Assembly (NCBI GenBank): GCA_963762615.1
Contig: CAVXLG010000020.1
Span: 434,001-498,000, forward strand
DNA from: PALSA-505 sp963762615
GTDB taxonomy: Bacteria > Actinomycetota > Actinomycetes > Streptosporangiales > Streptosporangiaceae
Length of the DNA stretch: 64,000 nucleotides
Reading direction: 5' to 3'
Position 1 is the stretch's first letter. Each line of letters opens with the position of its first letter. Below the pieces are notes generated by a model, which saw only the letters and a program-made list of their open reading frames with translations, did no database searches and was not told the origin of the DNA. The translations under genes and the position numbers were made by a program. Shown piece after piece: positions 7,693-20,481 of the stretch.

Positions 7693-9585
7693 GTGGCTCC
7701 ACCAAAGAAAACGACCTCCAGGCCGGGACGGGCACTTGCGGCACTGGCGCTGATCATCATCGTGATGCTGCTCGCGATCGTCGGCAAGGATGCGTTCACC
7801 CCCGGCCACTGGCGGCACGACTTCAGGGTCCAGCTCGGCCTCGACCTGGCCGGCGGCACCTCGGTGACCGAGGAGGCGCAGACCATCACCGGGAAGGCCC
7901 CGTCGGCTTCGGACATGACCCAGGCGCGGGCCATCATGATCGCCCGGGTGAACGGGGCAGGCTTCAGCGGCGCGCAGGTTCAGCAGCAGGGCAGCAACGA
8001 CATGGTGATCACGGTGCCCGGCGCGAACACCCAGAAGGTGGTCAAGCTGGTCGGCGTGACCGCGCAGCTGCTCTTCCGCCAGGTACTCCTGGTGGGCGGG
8101 CCCGGCTCCACCGCCACTCCGTCCTCGACCTCCGCGAGCACGCCGGCATCGCCGCCCGCCAGCAGCCCCACCGGCACGCCGTCGGTCAGCCCGTCACCGA
8201 GCGCCACGGGATCCAGCACGTCCTCGCCCAAGGCGGATGGCGCCTTCGGTTCGGCCGGGCAGGCAGGCGGACGCGGGCTGGCTGACGGCTCGCGGCTGCT
8301 CGCGGCGGCCAAGGCGAGCAAGCCCAAGCCCCATGCCACCAGCACGCCGAGCTCGTCGACGTCTCCTTCTCCCGCGCCGAGCACCACGGCCCCTGCCAGC
8401 CAGGTGGCGGGGGACGCGAGCCTGGTCAAGCCGGCCGTGCTCAAGGAGTTCAACAAGCTGGACTGCAGCAAGCCGAACTGGAAGGAACTGATCGGCTACT
8501 CGACCGCGATCTACGACAACCCGGCCCGGCAGATCGTCGCCTGCGCCAACCCCAGCACGGGGTTCGCGACCGGCACCAAGTTCGTGCTCGACCAGGCCAA
8601 GGTGCTGGGCAGGGATGTCACCGGCGCGCAGGCCGGCACGGCGAGCTCGCAGACGTCGCTCAGTGACAAGTGGCAGGTCAACCTCTCGCTGAACAAGCAG
8701 GGAACGACCGCCTTCGGCAATCTCACCTCGGAGATGTTCAGCAAGTACGGGACGCAGGCCGGGACCAACCCGCTCGACGACCTGGCGGTCGTCCTCGACG
8801 GCCAGATCGTCTCGGCCCCCTCGATCAACTCCGCGATCCCCGGCGGCAGCGCCCAGATCACCTACTTCACCCAGCCCGAGGCCCAGAACCTGGCCAACGA
8901 GCTGAACTACGGCGCGCTGCCCGTCACCTTCAAGCAGCAGAACATCGAATCCGTCTCGCCGGAACTCGGCAGGAACCAGCTCGTGGCCGGCCTGATCGCG
9001 GCGGCGATCGGCCTCGGCCTGGTGGTGCTGTACTCATTCCTCTACTACCGCGGCCTGGGCATCGTGTCGGTGTCCAGCCTGATCGTCGCGGGGATTCTCG
9101 CCTACTTGTCCGTGGTCCTGCTGAGCAAGTACGCGTCGTCCGGGTTCTCGCTGTCGCTGTCCGGCATCGCCGGCCTGATCGTCGCGATCGGCATCACCGC
9201 GGACTCGTTCGTCGTGTTCTTCGAACGGCTCCGGGACGAGGTCCGGGAGGGCAAGTCCCTGCGCCCGGCGGTGGAGAGCGGGTGGAAGCGGGCCAGGCGC
9301 ACCATCCTGGTCTCGGACACGGTGTCCTTCCTGGCTGCGCTGCTGCTCTGGTACTTCTCGATCAGCGACGTCAAGGGCTTCGCGTTCACGCTTGGGCTGA
9401 CCACGCTCATCGACGTCCTCGTGGTCTTCCTGTTCACCAAGCCGATGGTGACCATCCTGGCCAAGACCAAGTTCTTCTCCAGCGGGCATCCGATGTCCGG
9501 CCTCGACCCGGCCCGGCTCGGCGCCCGGGCGCCATGGCGGTCAGGAGTGCCGAGAACTGAGACCCGCCGCGCGAAGGAGGCATGA
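7693..9585 (+). CDS. secD: Protein translocase subunit SecD
   Basis: Export motor subunit that works with SecF and SecYEG, using the proton gradient to pull proteins out. The 630-residue protein has an N-terminal membrane helix (ALAALALIIIVMLLAIVG), the QLGLDLAGGTSV motif, and five further helices in the last 200 residues with the SecD/SecF loop FVVFFERLRDEVREG. Between about residues 135 and 240 lies a Ser/Thr/Pro/Ala-rich linker typical of actinobacterial SecD but long. GTG start with GAGGAGA upstream. The TGA overlaps the ATG of secF. Confidence 0.96.
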   Translation: MAPPKKTTSRPGRALAALALIIIVMLLAIVGKDAFTPGHWRHDFRVQLGLDLAGGTSVTEEAQTITGKAPSASDMTQARAIMIARVNGAGFSGAQVQQQGSNDMVITVPGANTQKVVKLVGVTAQLLFRQVLLVGGPGSTATPSSTSASTPASPPASSPTGTPSVSPSPSATGSSTSSPKADGAFGSAGQAGGRGLADGSRLLAAAKASKPKPHATSTPSSSTSPSPAPSTTAPASQVAGDASLVKPAVLKEFNKLDCSKPNWKELIGYSTAIYDNPARQIVACANPSTGFATGTKFVLDQAKVLGRDVTGAQAGTASSQTSLSDKWQVNLSLNKQGTTAFGNLTSEMFSKYGTQAGTNPLDDLAVVLDGQIVSAPSINSAIPGGSAQITYFTQPEAQNLANELNYGALPVTFKQQNIESVSPELGRNQLVAGLIAAAIGLGLVVLYSFLYYRGLGIVSVSSLIVAGILAYLSVVLLSKYASSGFSLSLSGIAGLIVAIGITADSFVVFFERLRDEVREGKSLRPAVESGWKRARRTILVSDTVSFLAALLLWYFSISDVKGFAFTLGLTTLIDVLVVFLFTKPMVTILAKTKFFSSGHPMSGLDPARLGARAPWRSGVPRTETRRAKEA

Positions 9586-11000
9586 TGCTGACCCCGGGCG
9601 AGATCAGCGGACGGCTCTACCGCGGCGAGGTGTCGATCAACTTCGTCGGCCGCCAGCGCGTCTGGTACACGATCTCCGGGCTGATCCTGCTGATCAGCAT
9701 CATCGCCCTGGCCACCAGGGGTCTGAACTTCAGCGTCGACTTCAAGGGCGGGTCGATCCTGCAATTCAGCGCGCCGGGTGCCACCCTGGCCCAGCTGCAC
9801 AACGCGCTGGTCAACTCGCCGGCGGGCAGCCAGGCGATCGTCCAGCACGTCGGCAGCGGCAGCAGCTGGCAGATGCAGAGCGCCAAGCTGGACTTCGCCC
9901 AGCTCCAGCAGGTCGAACACGCCATCCTCGCCAGTGGCATCAAGGCCACCGGCTTCAGCCCCAGCTTCGTCAGCGGCACCTGGGGGAGCGAGATCACGGG
10001 CAAGGCGCTGAAGGCGCTGATCGTCTTCCTCATCGTGATCGTGATCTACCTGTCGATCGCGTTCGAGTGGAAGATGGCCACCGCCGCGTTCGTGGCCCTG
10101 ATGCACGACATCGTGATCACGGTCGGGGTGTACGCGCTGTTCGGCTTCACCGTCAGCCCGGCATCGGTTATCGGGCTGCTGACCATCCTGGGTTACTCGC
10201 TCTACGACACCGTGGTGGTCTTCGACAAGGTCCGGGAGAATACCGCCGGACTGCTGGGCTCCGGCAAGAGCACCTACAGCCAGGCGGCCAACCTCGCGCT
10301 GAACCAGACTCTGGTCAGGTCGATCAACACCTCGATCATCGCGCTGCTGCCGGTTGGGGCCATCTTGTTCATCGGCAGCGCGGTGCTCGGTCCGGGCGAG
10401 CTGCAGGACCTCGCGCTCGTGCTATTCGTGGGCATGCTGTCGGGCACCTACTCGTCCATCTGCATCGCCACCCCGGTACTGGCCGACCTCAAGGAGCGCG
10501 AGCCCCAGTACAAGGCACTGGCCAAGCGGGTAGCGCTGCGCGAGGCAGGCGGCCGGTCGGCGAGGCGCCAGGCCGCCAAGGCGGCTAAGACCCCGGCAGA
10601 CGAACCGGCCGCTCCTGACGGGCTCGCTGCCGACGAGCCGGAATCCGCCGGCGCACCGGTGTCGGCCGTCCGCCCGGCCGCGGGCGGGTCAGCTCGCCCG
10701 GCCTCGAGGGAGCCCGGCCGGCCCTACGGCCGGCCCGCCAGCCCGGCCAGCCCGCCGGGTGACCTGGCCGCGGGCCAGGACGCCGGCGATACCGGCGCTG
10801 GCTTCTCCGGCGAGCCTGAAGCCCCCCAGCCAGCCGGCGACCAGGAGGCCCAGGGACCCAGCCCGGACCGGGTGCCTGCCGGGCAGGGGACGTCCCGCCC
10901 TGGTCCCGTTCCCGGGGGAGTCCGCCCCGGGCCCAGGCAGCAGCCGCGGCGCACCACCGCGGCCGGGCGGCGTCCCGGCGGGAAAAAGAAGAAGAGGTAG
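9582..11000 (+). CDS. secF: Protein translocase subunit SecF, with Pro-rich C-terminal tail
   Basis: Partner of SecD. The 472-residue protein has the first helix (VWYTISGLILLISIIALA), the motif LNFSVDFKGGS, and the helical bundle with TILGYSLYDTVVVFDKVREN around residue 210. The conserved part ends near residue 310; the remaining roughly 160 residues are Ala/Pro/Gly/Arg-rich and end in GKKKKR, so the tail is basic and likely cytosolic. ATG start, GAAGGAGGC upstream, coupled to secD by 4 bases. Confidence 0.96.
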   Translation: MMLTPGEISGRLYRGEVSINFVGRQRVWYTISGLILLISIIALATRGLNFSVDFKGGSILQFSAPGATLAQLHNALVNSPAGSQAIVQHVGSGSSWQMQSAKLDFAQLQQVEHAILASGIKATGFSPSFVSGTWGSEITGKALKALIVFLIVIVIYLSIAFEWKMATAAFVALMHDIVITVGVYALFGFTVSPASVIGLLTILGYSLYDTVVVFDKVRENTAGLLGSGKSTYSQAANLALNQTLVRSINTSIIALLPVGAILFIGSAVLGPGELQDLALVLFVGMLSGTYSSICIATPVLADLKEREPQYKALAKRVALREAGGRSARRQAAKAAKTPADEPAAPDGLAADEPESAGAPVSAVRPAAGGSARPASREPGRPYGRPASPASPPGDLAAGQDAGDTGAGFSGEPEAPQPAGDQEAQGPSPDRVPAGQGTSRPGPVPGGVRPGPRQQPRRTTAAGRRPGGKKKKR

Positions 11001-11003
11001 CCG

Positions 11004-11579
11004 GTGGCCGCCGACCAGGGCCAGACCACCGGCGAAGCCCAGATCCCGGGCACCAGCGGCGCGGCTCTCGCGGAGCTGATCAAGAGCTTTATCCGCGACG
11101 TCCCGGATTACCCGCTACCCGGCATCATGTTCAAGGACATCACTCCGCTGCTGGGCGACCCGGCGATGCTGCGGAAAGTCGTGGCCGCGCTCGGGACCGG
11201 TTTCGGCCGGGTCGACAAGGTCACCGGGATCGAGGCAAGAGGATTCATCCTCGCGGCCCCGGTGGCCTGCCTGCTGGGCACCGGGTTCGTCCCGGTCCGC
11301 AAGCAGGGCAAGCTCCCGGCGGCGACCTACGCGGAGAGCTACGAGCTGGAGTACGGCACCGCCACGATCGAGGTGCACCAGGACGCGTTCACGCCGGGGG
11401 AGCGGGTACTGATCGTCGACGACGTGCTGGCCACCGGCGGCACCGCCCGGGCCGCCGCCGGGCTGGTCCGGCAGGCGGGCGCCGAGGTGGCGGGCGTCTC
11501 CGTCCTGCTCGAGCTGGCCGCCCTGAACGGCCGCGCCGAGCTCGCTGGCCTGGAGCTACGCGCGCTGCTGTCCGCGTGA
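11004..11579 (+). CDS. apt: Adenine phosphoribosyltransferase
   Basis: Salvages adenine to AMP with PRPP. The 191-residue protein shows the PRPP-binding motif VLIVDDVLATGGTA at about residues 133-146, the hood motif FKDITPLLGDP and KQGKLPAATYAESYELEYG. GTG start 3 bases after the secF stop. The order secD-secF-apt-rel is the standard actinobacterial arrangement. Confidence 0.95.
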   Translation: MAADQGQTTGEAQIPGTSGAALAELIKSFIRDVPDYPLPGIMFKDITPLLGDPAMLRKVVAALGTGFGRVDKVTGIEARGFILAAPVACLLGTGFVPVRKQGKLPAATYAESYELEYGTATIEVHQDAFTPGERVLIVDDVLATGGTARAAAGLVRQAGAEVAGVSVLLELAALNGRAELAGLELRALLSA

Positions 11580-11696
11580 CCGGCGCCGACGTCTTCCCGG
11601 CCGGCGGAGGGGATCGGGTCACCACCCGTGGTAACGGGCCGGGAACATCCGGCCACGTGCGGAAACGTCCGCCGATAGACTGGAGATCTGGCGGAC

Positions 11697-12226
11697 ATGA
11701 GGAGCGCAGTGGCGGGTGAGGTAGCGACTACGGGCACCGGTGCCGCCCAGGACGGAGCAGGACAGGACGGGAAGAGCGAAACCCCGGCCGCTGCGGACCG
11801 GAGCGGGGCGGCCCGGCGCCGTGCTGCGCGCGGCCGCGGCGGCAGGGCCGGCTCCCGGCAGCCCGCTGCCGACCAGGCTGGCCCCGGCCAGCCCGCTGCC
11901 GGCCAGGCAGATGCTGATCACGCCGCTGCCGGCCGCGTAGGCACTGACCGGGCAGGCACCGATCTGGTCGCGGGCACCGCGGCCGGGGCTGGCCAGTCCG
12001 CCGCCGGTCTGCCAGGCGCCGAGCAGCGCGGGGGCGGGGCAGGCACTGGCCAGTCCGCCGGTCGGTCAGGCACCGATCTGGTCGCGGACACCGCGGCCGG
12101 GACCGGCCAGTCCGCCGCGGTCAGCCAGGCGCCGAGCAGGGCGGGGGCGGGGCAGGCACCGACCAGGGCGGGGGCGGGGCAGGCACCGGCCAGTCCGCCG
12201 CCGGTCAGCCAGGCGCCGATCAGGCC

Positions 12227-12230
<4 letters not shown>
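11697..12230 (+). CDS. Repeat-rich N-terminal segment of Rel, out of frame with the enzyme
   Basis: A 177-codon Ala/Gly-rich frame starts at ATG 11697 (or GTG 11709, preceded by GAGGAG) and ends by overlapping the next GTG. It contains a 114-base direct repeat (copies begin near 11957 and 12071). Aligning the two copies shows TCCGCCGCCGGT in the first but TCCGCCGCGGT in the second: one C is missing at about 12117-12119. Adding it back makes the frame run straight into rel and gives a 1002-residue protein, so this is most likely the disordered head of Rel split by one base. A separate gene is less likely. Confidence 0.6.
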
Positions 12231-14704
<2,474 letters not shown>

Positions 14705-14824
14705 GGCGGGCGCTATGCCTGCGGGCCGGCCTGTTCGCCGGCCGCCCGCCGGCAGCAGCGGGAACAGCCCCGCGACGGCGGCGACCGGGCGCGCGCCTGC
14801 CGCGAGCGTCAGACAGGAGCGACG

Positions 14825-15372
14825 ATGGGCATCAGGCCGGTCCGGCTGTTCGGTGATCCGGTGCTGCGCACCCCGGCCAGCCCGTCGCCGACTTCGACCT
14901 GCAACTGCGCAACCTGGTCCGGGACCTGACCCAGACCCTGGATGACATCGGCGGTACCGGGCTGGCCGCGCCGCAGATCGGTGTGAGCCAGCGGGTGTTC
15001 GTGTACGACGTGGACGGGGTCCGCGGCCACCTGGTCAATCCCGGCCTGGGGTTTCCCGATGAGCAGGAGCAGGACGGCCTGGAAGGGTGCCTGTCCTTCC
15101 CCGGCCTGTACTTCGACGTCAGGCGGCGCGCGAACACGGTGGCCCGCGGCTTCACCGACCGCGGCGACCTGGTGCAGGTGGTGGGCAGCGCCACGCTGGC
15201 GCGCTGCCTGCAGCACGAGACCGACCACCTGGACGGGGTGCTGTTCATCGACCGGATGGACCCGGCGACGCGCAAGTCGGCCATGCGGGCCATCCGGGAC
15301 GCGCGGTGGCAGGGCCAGCCGGCCCCGGCGGTCAGGCTCAGCCCGCACCCGCTGTACGGGCAAGCCCGCTAG
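14825..15372 (+). pseudogene. def: Peptide deformylase, one-base frameshift
   Basis: Removes the formyl group from nascent proteins. All three metal-site motifs are present: GLAAPQIG, EGCLSFPG and QHETDHLDG. The N-terminus MGIRPVRLFGDPVLRTPASP (from ATG 14825, after GACAGGAGCGACG) is in one frame and the rest in another. The junction GCCAGCCCGTCGCCGACTTC lacks one base near 14882; restoring it gives SPVADFDLQLRNLVRDL and a 182-residue protein, the usual size. I mark it as broken as written, but a sequence error is likely. Other deformylase copies may exist elsewhere in the genome. Confidence 0.85.
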
Positions 15373-15447
15373 CGGCCGGCCCGCCGGGCGGAAGGCCAGG
15401 CTCCGCCGGAGCGACTCACCCGCAGAACCCGGCCGGGAACATCCGCG

Positions 15448-16686
15448 CTAGCCGGAGAACTCGGCCAGTGTGCGCTCGGCCTCCTCGAGCCATGCCCGCC
15501 GCGCGGCCAGCGCGTCGGCCGCTTGCTCCTCGGCCTTGGCGTCGCCGCCGGCCCGCGCCTGGGCCAGCTGCTTCTCGAGCTGGTCGATGGCGGCCTTGAT
15601 CTGCGCCACCGTGCCCTGCGCCCGGGCCAGCGCTTCGGGGTTGGACCGCCGCCACTGGGTGTCTTCCGCCTTGCGCAGCGCATCTTCCACCCGCCGCAGG
15701 CCGGACTCCAGCCTTTCCCGCGCATCCCGCGGCACCGAGCCGGCCTTCTCCCACCGTTCCTGGATTGACCGCATCGCGGTGCGGGCGGCCCGCAGGTCGG
15801 TGGCCGGCAGCAGCGCCTCCGCCTCGGCCAGCAGCTGCTCCTTCGCCACGGCGTGCTCGCGCAGCTCGGCCTCCTTGGCCGAGTACACGGCCGAACGGGC
15901 CTGGAAGAACTGGTCCTGGGCGGCCTTGAACCGGGTCCACAGGGCTTCCTCGTCGGTCCGGCCGGCCCGGCCGGCTTCCTTCCAGGACCGCATCAGCTCC
16001 CGGAACGCGCTCGCCGTGGGTCCCCACTCGGTCGAGGACGCGAGCTCCTCGGCCTGGTCGCAGAGCTTCTCCTTGCGGGTCCGCGCTGTCTCCCGCTCGC
16101 CCTCGAGCCCGGCGAAATACGCCTTGCGCCGCTTGGTGAACGCGTTGCGCGCGGCGGAAAACCGCTTCCACAGCGCGGTCTCGACCGCCCGGTCGGCGTG
16201 CGGCGCGGCCTTCCACTCCTCCAGCAGCTGGCGCATCCGCTCGCCGCTGATCTTCCAGTGCGTCGCCTCGGCCACGATCCGCTCGGCCTCGGCGACAATG
16301 CGCTCCTTGATCTGCCTGGCCTCGGCCCTGGACTGCTCGCGCGCGGCGCGGACCTCCTCGCGCCGGTGATCGAGCAGCCCGCTGATCGTCTCCAGGCGCG
16401 CCTTCAGCCCGTCCAGATCGCCCACCGCGCGCGCTTCGCTGACGCTGGCCAGGAGGCGCTCGATGGTGGACTGCGCCTGGGCCGGGGACAGGTCGGTGGT
16501 CTTGATCCGCTGTTCGATGAGGGTCACCTCGGTCTCCAGCGAGGTGAACTTGCGCTGGAAGAAGGCAAGAGCCTCGTCCGGGCTGCCCGCCTGCCACGAG
16601 CCGATCTCCCGCTCGCCGGCGGCGGTGCGCACGAAGACCGTGCCGTCGTCGTCTACCCGGCCCCACGGATCACTGGCGGTGCTCAC
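15448..16686 (-). CDS. DUF349 domain-containing protein
   Basis: A 412-residue, highly charged, coiled-coil-rich protein. It contains repeated helical units around Trp and Phe (EALWTRFKAAQDQFFQAR, ETALWKRFSAARNAFTKRRK, RWEKAGSVPRDARERLE) that match DUF349 repeats. Function is not established. The family is regularly found beside rel in actinobacteria, as here, transcribed in the opposite direction. It converges with def, with about 75 bases between them. Confidence 0.9.
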   Translation of the reverse strand: MSTASDPWGRVDDDGTVFVRTAAGEREIGSWQAGSPDEALAFFQRKFTSLETEVTLIEQRIKTTDLSPAQAQSTIERLLASVSEARAVGDLDGLKARLETISGLLDHRREEVRAAREQSRAEARQIKERIVAEAERIVAEATHWKISGERMRQLLEEWKAAPHADRAVETALWKRFSAARNAFTKRRKAYFAGLEGERETARTRKEKLCDQAEELASSTEWGPTASAFRELMRSWKEAGRAGRTDEEALWTRFKAAQDQFFQARSAVYSAKEAELREHAVAKEQLLAEAEALLPATDLRAARTAMRSIQERWEKAGSVPRDARERLESGLRRVEDALRKAEDTQWRRSNPEALARAQGTVAQIKAAIDQLEKQLAQARAGGDAKAEEQAADALAARRAWLEEAERTLAEFSG

Positions 16687-16755
16687 CCGCGCCCTCCTGC
16701 CCGCTGGCTGATGCCGGGACGGCCGGCCTGCCGGTCCCGCTTCCCGGCCCTGCGC

Positions 16756-17616
<861 letters not shown>

Positions 17617-17832
17617 CTGTGCTGCCTTCCTGATCGGTGTCCTGTCCTTTTGCGCGATCGATGAAACTTCGCGAATGGTACCCGGGCCGTGCGGGTCTCG
17701 GCGCTTTCGTTACCTGTTCGGTAGCCTGACAGCCAGACGGCCGGGCGCGGCAAGGCGCACGGCACCGGCCGCCCCGCCTGCCGCGGCTGACCCGCGCGGC
17801 CCCCGCCGGGCGTTTCGCCAGAGAGGACGACA

Positions 17833-18567
17833 GTGCTCGTTGCCGGGTTCCCCGCCGGGACGTTCGGGACGAACTGCTTCGTGGTCTCGCCCGGTGCGGG
17901 CGAGGAATGCGTCATCGTCGACCCGGGGCAGGACGCCGAGCAGGGGATCGAGGACATCCTGGCCCGGCACCGGCTGCGGCCCGTCGCCGTGCTGCTCACC
18001 CACGGGCACATCGACCACATCTGGTCCGTCGTGCCGGTCTGCGGCGCGAAGGACATCCCGGCCTACATTCACCCGGCGGACCGGGCGCTGCTCAGCGACC
18101 CGGCCCGCGGCCTGCCGCCCGGCGTGGGCCAGCAGCTGCTCGGCGGCCTGACGTTCACCGAGCCCGATGACATCGCCGAGCTCGCCGACGGCGCGACGCT
18201 GGCGCTGGCCGGCCTGGAGTTCACCGTGGACCACGCGCCGGGTCACACGCCGGGCTCGGTCACGTTCCGGCTGCCCGCCGGGACCGCCGGCCGCGGCGAC
18301 GGCCCCGCCGGCAGCGGGAGCCGGTCGCTGTTCTCCGGCGACCTGCTGTTCGCCGGATCCATCGGCCGCACCGACCTGCCCGGTGGCGACTACCCGACGA
18401 TCATGGACAGCCTGGCCCGGGTATGCCTGCCGCTGGCCGACGACACCGTGGTGCTGCCCGGACACGGGCCGGCGACTACGATCGGCGCCGAACGCGGGTC
18501 CAATCCGTTTCTGGCACCGCTGGCCGGGCGGGCCGCCCGGGGCGGCCCGGCCGCCGGGAAGGGCTGA
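17833..18567 (+). CDS. Metallo-beta-lactamase-fold hydrolase (glyoxalase II-like)
   Basis: The 244-residue protein has the metal-binding motif THGHIDHIW (HxHxDH) at about residue 56, a second His in VDHAPGHTPGSVTF, the Asp region LFSGDLLFAGSIGRTDLPGG and the final His in VLPGHGPATTIG, so both zinc sites are complete. This family is annotated as hydroxyacylglutathione hydrolase-like, but actinobacteria generally use other thiols, so the substrate is open. GTG start with AGAGGA upstream. In mycobacteria and streptomycetes hisS follows this gene; here aspS follows directly after 7 bases. Confidence 0.92.
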   Translation: MLVAGFPAGTFGTNCFVVSPGAGEECVIVDPGQDAEQGIEDILARHRLRPVAVLLTHGHIDHIWSVVPVCGAKDIPAYIHPADRALLSDPARGLPPGVGQQLLGGLTFTEPDDIAELADGATLALAGLEFTVDHAPGHTPGSVTFRLPAGTAGRGDGPAGSGSRSLFSGDLLFAGSIGRTDLPGGDYPTIMDSLARVCLPLADDTVVLPGHGPATTIGAERGSNPFLAPLAGRAARGGPAAGKG

Positions 18568-18574
18568 GGTCGGC

Positions 18575-20389
18575 ATGATCCGAACGCACGAGGCCGGGAC
18601 ACTGCGCGCGTCGGACGCCGGGCAGCAGGTCACGCTGGCCGGCTGGGTGGCGCGCCGCCGAGACCACGGCGGGGTGGTCTTCATCGACCTGCGGGACGCG
18701 AGCGGGGTGGCGCAGGTCGTGCTCCGCGCCGAAGACCTTGCGCACGATCTGCGGGCCGAGTACTGCGTGCGGGTGGCCGGCGAGGTCAGGCGCAGGCCCG
18801 CGGGCAACGAGAACCCGGAGCTGCCCACCGGCGATATCGAGGTCAGCGCGGACGAGGTGGAGGTGCTCAGCGAGTCCGCGCCGCTGCCGTTCCCGGTCGA
18901 GGGGGCCGGGGAGCTGAACGAGGACGTGCGGCTGCGCTACCGCTACCTGGACATCAGGCGCGCCGAGGTCGCCGACGCGCTGCGGCTGCGGTCCCGGGCG
19001 ACGTACCTGGCCTTTGAGGTGATGCGGTCCCGCGGCTTCGTGCAGGTGGAGACGCCGTACCTGACCAGGTCCACGCCGGAGGGCGCGCGGGACTTCCTGG
19101 TCCCCGCCCGGCTGCGGCCGGGGCACTGGTACGCGCTGCCGCAGTCGCCCCAGCTGTTCAAGCAGCTGCTCATGGTGGGCGGCATCGAGCGCTACTACCA
19201 GCTCGCGCGGTGCTTCAGGGACGAGGACTTCCGGGCCGACCGGCAGCCTGAGTTCACCCAGATCGACATCGAGATGAGCTTCGTCACCCGGGAGGACGTG
19301 CTCGAGCTGGCCGAGGAGCTGGTCGGGCGGCTGTGGTCGGAGATCGCCGGCTACCAGGTGCCGAGGCCGATCCCGCGGATCAGCTACGCCGAGGCGATGC
19401 GGCGGTTCGGCTCGGACAAGCCGGATCTTCGGTTCGGCTGCGAGCTGACCGACCTGACCGCGTTCTTCGCCGAGACCGGATTCGGGGTGTTCCAGGCGCC
19501 GTACGTGGGCGCGGTCGTGATGCCGGGCGGCGCCGCTCAGACCCGCCGGGAGCTTGACGGCTGGCAGGAGTGGGCCCGCTCGCGCGGCGCGCGCGGCCTG
19601 GCGTACGTGCTCATCGACGCCGACGGGGCCGTCTCGCCGTCCGGCCCGGTGGCCAGGCACCTGTCGGAGGCCGAGCGGTCCGGGCTGCCGGCCGCGGTCG
19701 GCGCCGCCGCGGGAGACTGCGTGTTCTTCGCCGCGGGCGCTGCCGACGCCGCCCGGTCCCTGCTGGGCGCGGCGCGGCTGGAGATCGGCCATCGCTGCGG
19801 CCTGATCGACCGGTCAGCCTGGGCTTTCACCTGGGTGGTGGACGCGCCGATGTTCGAGGAGGACGGCAGCGGCGGCTGGACCGCGGTGCATCACCCGTTC
19901 ACCGCCCCGCTGCCCGAGTGGGCGGACAAGTTCGCCGACTCGCCGGAGAGCGCACTGGCCGATGCCTACGACATCGTGTGCAACGGCAACGAGATCGGCG
20001 GCGGGTCGATCCGGATCCACCGCGCCGACATGCAGCGCCAGGTGTTCGAGGTGATCGGGCTGTCCGCCGGGGAAGCCGCCTCGCAGTTCGGCTTCCTGCT
20101 CGAGGCGTTCAAGTACGGGCCGCCGCCGCACGGCGGCATCGCGTTCGGCTGGGACCGGGTGCTGGCGCTGCTGGCCGGCAAGCAAACCATCCGGGACGTG
20201 ATCGCGTTCCCCAAGGCGGCCTCCGGGCTGGACCCGCTCACCGGCGCTCCTACCCCCATCACTCCCGAACAGCGCCGCGAGGCCGGCATCGACGTCATCC
20301 CCCCCGAGGCTGCAGCCGAGGCCGCAGCCGCAGCCGCAGCCGAGGCCGCCGAGGGCGCCGAGGCCGCGCCCGGACCGCCGCGCCATTGA
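18575..20389 (+). CDS. aspS: Aspartyl-tRNA synthetase
   Basis: Class II synthetase charging tRNA-Asp. From ATG 18575 (MIRTHEAGTLRASDAG) the protein is 604 residues: anticodon-binding OB fold (VTLAGWVARRRDHGGVVFID), motif 2 region CFRDEDFRADRQPEFTQID, a GAD insertion domain, and motif 3 GIAFGWDRVLALL. The last 25 residues are an Ala/Glu tail. The same frame is open about 400 bases further upstream, inside the preceding hydrolase gene, but ATG 18575 fits the family N-terminus. Whether it also charges tRNA-Asn cannot be told here. Confidence 0.96.
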   Translation: MIRTHEAGTLRASDAGQQVTLAGWVARRRDHGGVVFIDLRDASGVAQVVLRAEDLAHDLRAEYCVRVAGEVRRRPAGNENPELPTGDIEVSADEVEVLSESAPLPFPVEGAGELNEDVRLRYRYLDIRRAEVADALRLRSRATYLAFEVMRSRGFVQVETPYLTRSTPEGARDFLVPARLRPGHWYALPQSPQLFKQLLMVGGIERYYQLARCFRDEDFRADRQPEFTQIDIEMSFVTREDVLELAEELVGRLWSEIAGYQVPRPIPRISYAEAMRRFGSDKPDLRFGCELTDLTAFFAETGFGVFQAPYVGAVVMPGGAAQTRRELDGWQEWARSRGARGLAYVLIDADGAVSPSGPVARHLSEAERSGLPAAVGAAAGDCVFFAAGAADAARSLLGAARLEIGHRCGLIDRSAWAFTWVVDAPMFEEDGSGGWTAVHHPFTAPLPEWADKFADSPESALADAYDIVCNGNEIGGGSIRIHRADMQRQVFEVIGLSAGEAASQFGFLLEAFKYGPPPHGGIAFGWDRVLALLAGKQTIRDVIAFPKAASGLDPLTGAPTPITPEQRREAGIDVIPPEAAAEAAAAAAAEAAEGAEAAPGPPRH

Positions 20390-20481
20390 ACCCGGCGCCG
20401 CCCAGGGCCTGACCAGGCCCACCCGGCGCGGGCACTGTGCCGGGGGTAAATGTCCGCGGTCCGCGGGGGTAATGTCAGTTC

